A stretch of 34,349 nt of DNA from Flavobacteriaceae bacterium (GTDB lineage: Bacteria > Bacteroidota > Bacteroidia > Flavobacteriales > Flavobacteriaceae): the NCBI GenBank assembly GCA_947456955.1, contig CANGTQ010000020.1, positions 1 to 34,349 on the forward strand. The letters are read 5' to 3'. The position numbers and the translations under genes are program-made. The notes beneath the pieces are model-generated. The model saw only the letters and a program-made list of their open reading frames with translations. It ran no database searches and was not told where the DNA came from. Below are positions 8,094-15,536 of this stretch, in pieces; the stretch's first letter is position 1; each line of letters starts with the position of its first letter.

Positions 8094-10160
8094 ATGAAAT
8101 TAAAATTATATTTCACTACGGTAGCAATCATTACGTTATCTTTTATAACTAATGCCCAAGTTTCTGAAAAAGAAGGTGAAGCAAGAAAGTGGATAAAAGA
8201 TAATGAATCTAAATTAGATATAAATCCTAACGACACTTTTTCACTGCGTTTTGTAAGAAAAACACAAGCTGGAGAAACACTTCGTTTTCAACAATTAAAA
8301 AATGGAGTTCCTGTTTTTGATTCTGAAATTTTGGTGCATTTTTCTCCTTATGGTGATGTTTCTCATACAGATGCAACGTATGATAAAGCTGTAGCTAATA
8401 TCAATACAACTCCCACAATTAGTAAAGATAATGCCATCGCAATTTCAAATCAAGCTTTGAGTATCAATAGCGATATTGTGTTTCAAGAATGTAAATTATT
8501 TGTATACAACAAATTTAATGCTACCAAATTAGTTTATAGAGTGCTTACTGATTCTTATGCTAAAACTGGAAGTTGGGAAACTATCGTTGATGCTCAGTCA
8601 GGAGAAGTGTTAAGTACAAAAGATATTGCTTTTTATTTCGGTAATCATAAGCATAAACATGATGAAAACAATAAAAGTAAATCGTCTTTGCCAATCGCGC
8701 CATTAGCACCTACAACAGGTACAGCATTGGTTTTTAACCCTGATCCTTTATCTCAAGCGGGAGCGATTTATGGAACTACAGGTTTCTCAGATGGTAATGA
8801 TGCTGCAACTACACAAATGAATAATGCAAGAGTTTCAGTAACCTTGCCTGAAATTGATTTAACAGCTGGAGTGTATACCCTAAAAAGCAGGTATGCAGAA
8901 ATCAGAGAGTTAGGTTCTCCTGCAAAAGGATTGTTTACACAAAACACATCTAATTTTAGTTTTACAAGAGCACAAGATGGTTTTGAAGCGGTTAATGCTT
9001 TTTATCATTTAGATAATAGCTTACGTTATATTAATGAAACTTTACAAATACCATGTATTCCTTATCAAGCCGCTAATGCAGGTGCTGTATTATTCGACCC
9101 TCATGGTGCCAATTCGGCTGATAACTCTTTTTACAGTAATGGACAATTGCAATTTGGTGAAGGTGGAGTAGATGATGCTGAAGATGCAGATGTAGTATTG
9201 CATGAGTTGGGTCACGGATTGCATGATTGGATTACTGGAGGAGGACTTTCTCAAGTAAACGGATTAAGTGAAGGTTGTGGTGATTATTGGGCGGTTTCTC
9301 ATAGTAGAAGTTTAAATCAATGGGATTCTAGTGCATCAGAGTACAATTGGGTATTTAGTTGGGATGGTCACAATCCTTTTTGGGACGGAAGAACTACTGA
9401 CTATGCAGCGTCTTATAGTGGTGGTTTGGTAAATCAAATTCATACAGACGGACAAATATGGGCAACTGCTTTGATGAAAATCTGGGATGGTATAGGTAAA
9501 GTGAAAACAGACAAAGCTTTTTTAAATGGTTTAGACTTAACAGTTAGTTCAACTAATCAGCAAAATGCAGCCATTGCTGTTAGAACTGCAGCAAGAAACA
9601 TGAACTATCCATGTGCTGATATTGCGTTGATGACTGAAAAATTTGTAGAAGCGGGTTACACGATACCAGTATTAAGTTTGCAAATGAATCCTATTGCAAA
9701 CCAAACAGTTACTGCAGATGCTTCCAATACGTATACTTTACCAAGCTTTGCAACTTTGGCTAATCCAATTACAGCGAATTGTGATGCAACACTAACACAA
9801 AGTCCAGCTGTTGCAACAGTTTTAGTGCCTGGAACATACGCAATTACGATGGTTGCAACAAGTGGTACTTCGTCAGTAACAAGAACTTTCCAACTTACCA
9901 TAAATTCATCCTTAGGGGTTAATGAGTCAGTTAAAAATGACTTTGTATTGTATCCAAATCCTGCAGCAAGTCTTTTAAATATTAAAGGTAATTTTGATGC
10001 TGAAGAAAGCGTAACTATCTACAATATGCTAGGGCAAACTGTTTTGACAAAAGCGTTATTTTCTAACGACCAAAGTATCGATATTACTTCTTTAGCAAAA
10101 GGTATTTATAATGTGTATTTCAATAATGCTAAAGTATCTTATAAGTTTATAAAAGAATAA
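8094..10160 (+). CDS. Secreted HExxH metallopeptidase (fungalysin/thermolysin type) with T9SS sorting domain
   Basis: A 688-residue extracellular protease. A signal peptide (1-21, ending TNAQ) is followed by an FTP/PepSY-like propeptide (about 40-180; FQQLKNGVPVFDSEILVHF). The catalytic domain carries HELGH at 370-374 as zinc ligands and general base, and GLSEG with Glu393 as the likely third ligand; HELGHGLHDWITGG resembles the M36 motif more than M4. Next comes an HYR/Ig-like module (about 530-605; PIANQTVTADASNTYTLPSF). A type A T9SS C-terminal domain (about 615-688) includes LYPNPAASLLNIKG, YNMLGQ and LAKGIYNVYF. It is therefore probably exported by the type IX system and released or surface-anchored after activation. 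It is a single gene with its own terminator. Confidence 0.9.
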   Translation: MKLKLYFTTVAIITLSFITNAQVSEKEGEARKWIKDNESKLDINPNDTFSLRFVRKTQAGETLRFQQLKNGVPVFDSEILVHFSPYGDVSHTDATYDKAVANINTTPTISKDNAIAISNQALSINSDIVFQECKLFVYNKFNATKLVYRVLTDSYAKTGSWETIVDAQSGEVLSTKDIAFYFGNHKHKHDENNKSKSSLPIAPLAPTTGTALVFNPDPLSQAGAIYGTTGFSDGNDAATTQMNNARVSVTLPEIDLTAGVYTLKSRYAEIRELGSPAKGLFTQNTSNFSFTRAQDGFEAVNAFYHLDNSLRYINETLQIPCIPYQAANAGAVLFDPHGANSADNSFYSNGQLQFGEGGVDDAEDADVVLHELGHGLHDWITGGGLSQVNGLSEGCGDYWAVSHSRSLNQWDSSASEYNWVFSWDGHNPFWDGRTTDYAASYSGGLVNQIHTDGQIWATALMKIWDGIGKVKTDKAFLNGLDLTVSSTNQQNAAIAVRTAARNMNYPCADIALMTEKFVEAGYTIPVLSLQMNPIANQTVTADASNTYTLPSFATLANPITANCDATLTQSPAVATVLVPGTYAITMVATSGTSSVTRTFQLTINSSLGVNESVKNDFVLYPNPAASLLNIKGNFDAEESVTIYNMLGQTVLTKALFSNDQSIDITSLAKGIYNVYFNNAKVSYKFIKE

Positions 10161-10179
10161 ATTAAAATTTACTATTTAA

Positions 10180-10220
10180 GAAAACCATCTCCTTTTTAGA
10201 ACGAGATGGTTTTCTTTTTT
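10180..10220 (+). terminator. Terminator after the metallopeptidase
   Basis: A perfect 12-bp stem, GAAAACCATCTC (10180-10191) with GAGATGGTTTTC (10203-10214), is followed by six T residues. Confidence 0.88.
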
Positions 10221-10239
10221 ACATCCATGCTAAAAATAC

Positions 10240-10270
10240 TTTGCAATCCGGAAACTTCGGGATAACTTTG
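10240..10270 (+). promoter_or_regulatory. Promoter for the ureohydrolase gene
   Basis: TTTG (10240-10243), a 19-nt spacer and TAACTTTG (10263-10270) match the Bacteroidota consensus. The start codon lies 21 nt beyond the -7 box. The spacer contains GAAACTTCGGGAT, a 13-mer that recurs in the queE leader at 28680-28692. Confidence 0.72.
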
Positions 10271-10291
10271 CCGCTTTATAACTTTTGAACA

Positions 10292-11380
10292 ATGACCAAA
10301 CAACAAATCATAGATACTTTTGATCCAAGCCAACCTGGTTTAGCAGATGCCACCATTTTTGGCTTGCCTTTTTCTGCAGCACAATCAGAAATAATTATTA
10401 TTCCTGTGCCATGGGAAGTAACAGTAAGTTATGGAGCCGGAGCTTCAGATGGCCCAGAGGCTGTTTTGAATGCTTCATTTCAGGTAGATTTAAACCATCA
10501 GGATTTTCCGGAGCTATGGAAATTGGGAATGTATTATGATGAAGCACCTGAACAATGGAAAAGAAATTCTAATAGCTACAAAGCATTAGCACAACCTATA
10601 ATTCAGGCACTCGAAATAGGAGAAGATTTAAATAATCATCCAAGTTTACTTTCAAATTTACAAACTATTAACAAAGTTTGTCGCGACTTACATACCGAAG
10701 TAAAAGAAAAGGTTTTGTTTTGGATGAACCAAGGCAAAAAAGTGGCGTTACTTGGTGGCGATCATTCTACACCTTTGGGTTATTATGAAGCCTTAGCTTC
10801 AATACATGATGATTTTGGGATTTTGCATCTTGATGCTCACATGGATTTACGTATTGCCTATGAAGGATTTACATATTCTCACGCTTCAATAATGTACAAT
10901 GCTTTACAAATACCACAGATTTCAAAAATAGTACAGGTTGGTATTCGCGATTTTTGTGAACAAGAAGTTGCCGTTGTACAACAATCAAAAGGCAGAGTTT
11001 TGGTAAATACCGATGCCGATATGAAAACGGAAAATTTTGCCGGAAAAACTTGGGAGCAACAATGTGATGCTATAATAGCAACCTTGCCTCAAAAAGTTTG
11101 TATTAGTTTTGATATTGACGGCATGTATTCTTGGTATTGCCCAAATACAGGAACACCGGTTCCGGGCGGATTTTCATTTGAACAAGCTACTTATTTGTTC
11201 AACAAATTAGCAGCAAGTGGAAAAGAAATTATTGGCTTTGATTTGGTAGAAGTTGCGCCCGGAGAAAATGATGATTGGGACGGCAATGTTGGAGCTCGTA
11301 TGTTATTTCACATGTGTGGTGTTTTAGCTAAGAATAACGGAATGAACGTAGGACAGAAAATCAATTTTCTAAGACGATAA
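10292..11380 (+). CDS. Ureohydrolase (agmatinase/arginase/formimidoylglutamase) family protein
   Basis: A 362-residue binuclear-manganese hydrolase that cleaves a guanidino or formimidoyl group. All expected metal ligands are visible: His158 in GGDHS (155-159), Asp181, His183 and Asp185 in DAHMD, and Asp274 and Asp276 in SFDIDG. The family continuation after DxD is usually a Leu-Asp-Pro-type segment; here it reads GMYSWYCPNTGTPVPGG, so the loop next to the active site differs while the TGTPVPGG end is kept. An N-terminal 50 residues and an insertion around 85-125 make it longer than a classic agmatinase. The substrate cannot be decided, and no hut or spe genes are nearby. It converges on the histidine kinase with only 21 nt between the stops. 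Confidence 0.88.
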   Translation: MTKQQIIDTFDPSQPGLADATIFGLPFSAAQSEIIIIPVPWEVTVSYGAGASDGPEAVLNASFQVDLNHQDFPELWKLGMYYDEAPEQWKRNSNSYKALAQPIIQALEIGEDLNNHPSLLSNLQTINKVCRDLHTEVKEKVLFWMNQGKKVALLGGDHSTPLGYYEALASIHDDFGILHLDAHMDLRIAYEGFTYSHASIMYNALQIPQISKIVQVGIRDFCEQEVAVVQQSKGRVLVNTDADMKTENFAGKTWEQQCDAIIATLPQKVCISFDIDGMYSWYCPNTGTPVPGGFSFEQATYLFNKLAASGKEIIGFDLVEVAPGENDDWDGNVGARMLFHMCGVLAKNNGMNVGQKINFLRR

Positions 11381-11401
11381 CGTGCTTGTTTTTAAACCCT
11401 A

Positions 11402-12604
11402 TTATTTAGAAATTGAAAAATGAAATTCAGCCCCTTTGCCTTCTTCAGATTTCACGTGAATTTTGCCTCCGAGTTTTTCTATAATTTTCTTTACTGTTGC
11501 TAAACCAATTCCATTGCCTTTATTCCCGAATTGATCTTCAGCTGAGGCAATCTGAAATAAATTAAAAATTGTAGTTTGATTCTTTTTAGAGATACCAGGG
11601 CCATTGTCTTTTACTACAAATAAATAATGGCTTGAATTTTCGGAAACATTAAGTTCGATTTCAGCTATTTTTTTATTGCTATATTTCAACGAATTTGAAA
11701 ATAGATTGATTAGTATCTGATCAAGCAATATTGGATGTGTTTTAATGGTTGTTAATGTGGTGTTTAAAGAAATTTTTATATTATCCTTATTGCCAATCAA
11801 TTTAGTAAGATCTTTTGTTAGTTTGATTAAATTTACTTTAGTCTTAGTTACTAAACTCAAGTCGTCAATTTTTGTAAACTCTAATAAGCCATCAACTAGC
11901 AATTTTAAGCGCTGTCCAGACTTTTCAATTGAATCAATAAGAAGGTTTCCTTGGGTATCTATTTGTGAAGCATATATTTCAGAAAATAAATTAGCAGCAC
12001 TCATTATGTTTGCTAATGGGGATTTTAAGTCATGCGCAGCAATAGAAGCAAATCTTTCTAGTTCACGGTTTTTTTGTACCAATTGAATCCTTAATTCTTC
12101 TTGCTTATGCATGCTTTTCTTATAATTCAGCAGGTTCATAATCTGCTTTGAAATTGTTTTAAGTGATCTAATTTGTTTATCACTTAATTTTCGTGGTGAA
12201 TTGTCAATTACACAGAGTGTTCCCAATGGAAGATCTTCATCGCTTTTTAATACAACTCCAGCATAGAATATTACATAAGGGTCGCTTGTAACCAATGGGT
12301 TGTCAAAAAAACGCTTATCTTTTCTGGCGTCCTCTATAATAAATAAATCATCTTTTTCGTTAATGGCGTGTGCGCAAAATGCTAAATCACGACTAGTTTC
12401 ATTTACCTCTAGACCAATTTTAGACTTAAACCACTGTCTGTTCTCATCTATTAGGCTAACAAGAGAAATTGGAGTTTCGCAAATTTCTGAGGCAAGTTGA
12501 GTTAGATTGTCTATTTCTTCCTCTGATTCGGTATCTAATACTAAATATGATTTTAAACTCTCTATTCGTTTTGACTCTCTTTTATGATTACTTGGCTTCT
12601 TCAT
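11402..12604 (-). CDS. GAF-domain sensor histidine kinase
   Basis: A 400-residue cytoplasmic kinase with no signal peptide or membrane segment. Residues about 25-160 are a GAF sensor of the type found in bacterial two-component and phytochrome-like proteins (ETPISLVSLIDENRQWFKS; FCAHAI; LGTLCVID). A short coiled linker leads to the HisKA dimerisation helix with His191 in FASIAAHDLKSPLAN. The HATPase_c domain shows an N-box (ILINLFSNSLKYS), a G1 box (DNGPGI) and a G2 box (GNGIGLATVKKIIEKLGG). It is therefore a complete kinase, but no response regulator is encoded nearby. It is the last minus-strand gene of the accessory block; whether it belongs to that block or to the core is unclear. Confidence 0.93.
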   Translation of the reverse strand: MKKPSNHKRESKRIESLKSYLVLDTESEEEIDNLTQLASEICETPISLVSLIDENRQWFKSKIGLEVNETSRDLAFCAHAINEKDDLFIIEDARKDKRFFDNPLVTSDPYVIFYAGVVLKSDEDLPLGTLCVIDNSPRKLSDKQIRSLKTISKQIMNLLNYKKSMHKQEELRIQLVQKNRELERFASIAAHDLKSPLANIMSAANLFSEIYASQIDTQGNLLIDSIEKSGQRLKLLVDGLLEFTKIDDLSLVTKTKVNLIKLTKDLTKLIGNKDNIKISLNTTLTTIKTHPILLDQILINLFSNSLKYSNKKIAEIELNVSENSSHYLFVVKDNGPGISKKNQTTIFNLFQIASAEDQFGNKGNGIGLATVKKIIEKLGGKIHVKSEEGKGAEFHFSISK

Positions 12605-12825
12605 TTTTATTTTTTTATAGAGTAATTTAATTTACTCGAAACAAGGTTGTTAGTTAAAATATTTTCAATATGTTCTTATGATCTAGTTTTTTATAGCGGT
12701 CAGATCTTTACGATTATAGAGGTGTCTAAGCAAAAATATTTTTAACCTATTTCAAAAAAAATTGAAAGAACACGCTTTCCTAATCTAAAAAATAGCAATC
12801 ACAAAAAACCTATGTGGCTTGAGTT

Positions 12826-13308
12826 TTATTCCTTGGTGAATTTTTCAATTGTTTCTTTCAAATTAGGAAATTCATTAATTAAATCTTCTCTCTTGGCTAA
12901 TTCAAAATCTGCAAAATCAAACCCTGGAGCAACAGTACAACTAACAAAAGAGTATCCTTTTAAATTTTTAACACTTGAGGCAAACCATGTATTTGCTGGA
13001 ATTGTTGCTTGAACCACTTCTCCGTTTTCTAGATTATTTCCCAATATGATTGTATTTAAAACGCCCTCTTTTATAAAGACGATTTCCAAAGCTTCTCCTT
13101 GATGAAAGAACCATAATTCATCAGATTTAATTCGATGAAATAATGATTTGTTTTCATTTTCCAATAGAAAATATATTGCAGTACTAATGTTTCTGAAAAC
13201 ATTTTTATCTGTTTCTATAGTTTGATTGGACCTGTAAGTTTCTTTGTAAAACCCTCCTTCGGGATGCACTTGTAATCCAAGTCTTTCAACTATTTCTTTG
13301 CCATTCAT
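12826..13308 (-). CDS. DUF985-type cupin protein
   Basis: A 160-residue single-domain cupin. Family features are the N-terminal HPEGGFYKETYRS, STAIYFLL, the central HRIKSDELWFFHQGEALEI (metal-site histidine and glutamate pattern) and the C-terminal VAPGFDFADFELA. Members have been crystallised but the biochemical role is not settled; some bind small ligands in the beta barrel. It stands alone on the minus strand, separated from the Fic gene by 188 nt and from the kinase by about 220 nt, neither of which contains another ORF I can support. Confidence 0.88.
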   Translation of the reverse strand: MNGKEIVERLGLQVHPEGGFYKETYRSNQTIETDKNVFRNISTAIYFLLENENKSLFHRIKSDELWFFHQGEALEIVFIKEGVLNTIILGNNLENGEVVQATIPANTWFASSVKNLKGYSFVSCTVAPGFDFADFELAKREDLINEFPNLKETIEKFTKE

Positions 13309-13496
13309 CGTAGAGTAGCCAATTTTAAAATTTTAGTTAATAATCTTCTGCTTGATGAAATTTGTGAAATTTAAACTGTGGGTTAACAAATATACTAAAA
13401 AATTGAAAGAAAAAACGTATTTTGAAAAAATACTTGCGGCATATTTTATATAAATCCCAGATAGCTTTAACGCAAAACCAAAGTTAGCTACAGAAA

Positions 13497-14462
13497 TTAT
13501 TTTATAATATATCTTGTTTTATTAAGAATTCCAATACTTTCAAATAGTTGTAATCCAATTCCTTTTTTCAAATCTCTACTTGCTGTTGCTGATGATAAAT
13601 CTTTAAAAGTATTCATATAATCTTTTCGAGTAAATTCTTTTAAACCAAGTTTTAAAAAGTACTCTAATCGATCAATATCTTTTAAAGTCCGGTTGTTATA
13701 ACTAAGTAAGTTTTCAAGAGATTTGTTTATTACATCAAGCATATATTCAATAAAGAATGTAGATTTTCCTGCTTTATCGCTATGCGAAAGAGATTTATAA
13801 TATTCATCTTGAGTTTGGCTAATCAAAGTCTCGAAAGGCAGAAATTCAAATATTGGATATTCGTTCATTAGTATTAGAGTTTGCCACAATCTTCCCATTC
13901 TTCCATTACCGTCTAAAAATGGATGAATAAATTCCATTTCATAATGAAAGACACAACTTTTAATTAAAGTTAATTCTTCAGAATCTTTCAGATACTCAAA
14001 CAAATTTTTCATGAGAAAAGGAACGTTTTCAAATGGAGGAGCTATATGCTCAACTTTATTTTCTTTTACTATTCCAACTCCTTTATTTCTGTATTTTCCA
14101 GCACTATCAATTAACCCGTTCATTAATAGAAGATGCGCTTTTAAGAAACTTTTATCAGAATTGTATTTGTACTCATCAAGTTTTTCATAAACTTTGTTAG
14201 CATTTAGGACTTCTAAAACATCTTTTTTTGGACCAATAATCCTTTTGTTTTCTATCAATGCTGTAATCTGCTCTTCGGTTAAAGTGTTACCTTCAATTTT
14301 TAAAGAAGAATGAATTGTTTTGATTCTATTCTGCTTGCGAAGTTGTGGTGATTGTTTGGTGAGATAATTGGCATTTACTTCTCCAATTTTTTCAGAAATA
14401 GAACTTATTAATTTTAAAATTTTCGGAGTAATCTCGTAAGGAGGCTTCATTGATACTATCAT
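13497..14462 (-). CDS. Class II Fic family protein (probable AMP transferase)
   Basis: A 321-residue Fic protein. The catalytic loop HPFLDGNGRMGR (180-191) matches HPFx[D/E]GNxR with the catalytic His180 intact, so nucleotide transfer (typically AMP) to a target hydroxyl is expected. The inhibitory motif SLKIEG (Ser53-Glu57-Gly58) fits [S/T]xxxE[G/N] upstream of the Fic core, placing it in class II, which is self-inhibited within the same chain. The C-terminus (about 255-321; DLSSATASRDLKKG) looks like a winged helix, typical of this group and suggesting DNA binding. The start is the ATG at 14462, or alternatively Met5 at 14450. Palindromic sequence overlaps the start and its promoter. No separate antitoxin gene is seen or needed. 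Confidence 0.92.
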   Translation of the reverse strand: MIVSMKPPYEITPKILKLISSISEKIGEVNANYLTKQSPQLRKQNRIKTIHSSLKIEGNTLTEEQITALIENKRIIGPKKDVLEVLNANKVYEKLDEYKYNSDKSFLKAHLLLMNGLIDSAGKYRNKGVGIVKENKVEHIAPPFENVPFLMKNLFEYLKDSEELTLIKSCVFHYEMEFIHPFLDGNGRMGRLWQTLILMNEYPIFEFLPFETLISQTQDEYYKSLSHSDKAGKSTFFIEYMLDVINKSLENLLSYNNRTLKDIDRLEYFLKLGLKEFTRKDYMNTFKDLSSATASRDLKKGIGLQLFESIGILNKTRYIIK

Positions 14463-14503
14463 TTGATATTATCAAAAGTAGTCTTTTTTTGTGAACGCCC
14501 AAA
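14452..14503 (-). promoter_or_regulatory. fic promoter with overlapping operator-like repeats
   Basis: On the minus strand, TTTG (rc of 14500-14503), a 19-nt spacer and TACTTTTG (rc of 14473-14480) give a good Bacteroidota promoter. It is overlapped by the palindrome TTTGATA-T-TATCAAA (14462-14476) and by a direct repeat GATACTATCA (14453-14462) and GATATTATCA (14465-14474). This is a likely binding site for the winged-helix end of the Fic protein itself. Confidence 0.65.
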
Positions 14504-14657
14504 ATTATTGTTGCTAAGGTTCCGCCTTTAGTTTACATTATCAAATAAATGACTAATTTTCCGAGAAGGAAACGGGTGAACTTACCACAAAATTCGCACT
14601 CGAGCGAAGCGAACTGACGAAGTAATTGATTGATACAGCTTTTATATGCCTTTTCTT

Positions 14658-14954
14658 TTATAATCGATTCGGAATATCCATCATTTGATGCAACACTCTA
14701 ACAATTTCCACAATTCCATCTTCTGCTTTCTTGTAGATGATAAGATGTGATTTTACTCTAAATTGTCTATAACCCGACTTAATTTCTCCAATATCTTTTC
14801 CTCCCTCAAAGTCTTCAACAATAAATTCTATTTCTTGATAAATTAGTCGGTAATAATGATTAGCTTGATTTAGTGACCAATTTTCTAAAGTGTAAAGCCA
14901 AATTTTGTCTATATCTTCTAAAGCTTTTACACTTATGCGATATTCATTTTTCAT
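14658..14954 (-). CDS. parE: ParE-type toxin
   Basis: A 98-residue RelE/ParE superfamily toxin. Family features are the N-terminal [18 protein letters not shown], a central helix pair ([19 protein letters not shown]), [13 protein letters not shown] and the C-terminal [13 protein letters not shown]. Characterised ParE toxins poison DNA gyrase, whereas RelE relatives cleave mRNA; the sequence favours ParE. It overlaps the upstream antitoxin gene by 4 bp (ATGA), which implies translational coupling. It appears intact, with no truncation. Confidence 0.9.
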   Translation of the reverse strand: MKNEYRISVKALEDIDKIWLYTLENWSLNQANHYYRLIYQEIEFIVEDFEGGKDIGEIKSGYRQFRVKSHLIIYKKAEDGIVEIVRVLHQMMDIPNRL

Positions 14955-15193
14955 AAATGCTTTTTGTGAAGTTTGGCCAAATGAGCTTCAGAGTCAAAAT
15001 TTGAAACCATTCCACTTTTCTCGCCGATTTCGATTTCGTCTCTAAATTTCTTTATTTTTTGCTCTTCTAGTTCTAGCAATCTTAAAGCTGTGCGAACAAC
15101 TTCACTTGCAGAACTAAAACGTCCAGAAGAAATCTCGTCACTAATGAATCTCTCAAAATAATCTCCTAATAAAATTGATGTGTTCTTTGCCAT
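14951..15193 (-). CDS. parD: ParD-type antitoxin
   Basis: An 80-residue antitoxin. Residues 1-45 form a ribbon-helix-helix domain ([38 protein letters not shown]), the DNA-binding and dimerising part. The charged C-terminal tail should wrap the ParE toxin. It is first in the operon, as usual for ParDE, and a perfect inverted repeat overlaps the promoter upstream, consistent with autorepression. Confidence 0.9.
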   Translation of the reverse strand: MAKNTSILLGDYFERFISDEISSGRFSSASEVVRTALRLLELEEQKIKKFRDEIEIGEKSGMVSNFDSEAHLAKLHKKHL

Positions 15194-15210
15194 AACTAAA
15201 TTTTTTCTTT

Positions 15211-15232
15211 CAAAGATACCAATTTATGGTAT
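15211..15232 (-). promoter_or_regulatory. parDE -7 box overlapped by an operator palindrome
   Basis: TATCTTTG on the minus strand (rc of 15211-15218) is a perfect TAnnTTTG box 18 nt from the parD start. ATACCA (15216-15221) and TGGTAT (15227-15232) form a perfect 6-bp inverted repeat that covers its edge, the expected position for ParD autorepression. Confidence 0.6.
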
Positions 15233-15266
15233 GTAAATATCTTTTTTTAGATTTTTTGAGAAATGG

Positions 15267-15399
15267 CATAACGTTTTGCACCTACCCGAAGGGCGGGACT
15301 TTCACCACAAAACTTGATTTAAAAAACTAATGTTTGATTAACCACAAAACTGTCATTGGAACACGAAACCCCGCCTTTTGGGTAGGTGCTGTTACAAGC
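15267..15399 (-). repeat. attC-like hairpin element
   Basis: GCACCTACCCGAAGGGCGGG (15278-15297) pairs along its full 20 nt with 15370-15389, 18 positions Watson-Crick and 2 G-T. The 72-nt loop contains ACCACAAAAC twice. Outside the stem, the minus strand reads GCTTGTAAC at one end and CGTTATGCC at the other, resembling the AAC...GTT core boxes of integron recombination sites, though not an exact GTTRRRY match. It lies between parDE and the DUF2075 gene in the 343-nt stretch 15194-15536, which carries no gene I can support. Confidence 0.6.
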
Positions 15400-15470
15400 T
15401 GCCCTTCTCGCTGTTATGGTTTGTTTGTCGCCTGTGATGCTGTGTCGGTGCGGTTGGGCAGGCGCACTCT

Positions 15471-15513
15471 TTTGCAAGCTTTGGCTTGTGGGTTGGCTTG
15501 TGTGGCTTGCAAA
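15471..15513. repeat. GC-rich inverted repeat downstream of the DUF2075 gene
   Basis: TTTGCAAGC (15471-15479) and GCTTGCAAA (15505-15513) are perfect 9-bp arms. Between them TTGGCTTGTG occurs twice (15481-15490 and 15493-15502). The surrounding 15400-15530 is clearly richer in G and C than the neighbouring genes. Confidence 0.7.
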
Positions 15514-15536
15514 TGTGTGTGACTGTAACATGGTGT

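Noticed and set aside
13462..13490. attC-like core downstream of fic (TAGCTTTAAC / GTTAGCTA)
   Set aside because: The arms are short and imperfect and the core box fails at the last base; treated as an ordinary weak hairpin.
14504..14640. Second complete attC-like element between fic and parE
   Set aside because: Shared words (ACCACAAAA, CGAGCGAAGCGAAC) are present, but no long paired arms could be drawn; at most a decayed copy.
15319..15531. Open frames on both strands in the gap after the DUF2075 gene
   Set aside because: They coincide with inverted and direct repeats of unusual composition, and neither translation resembles a protein.
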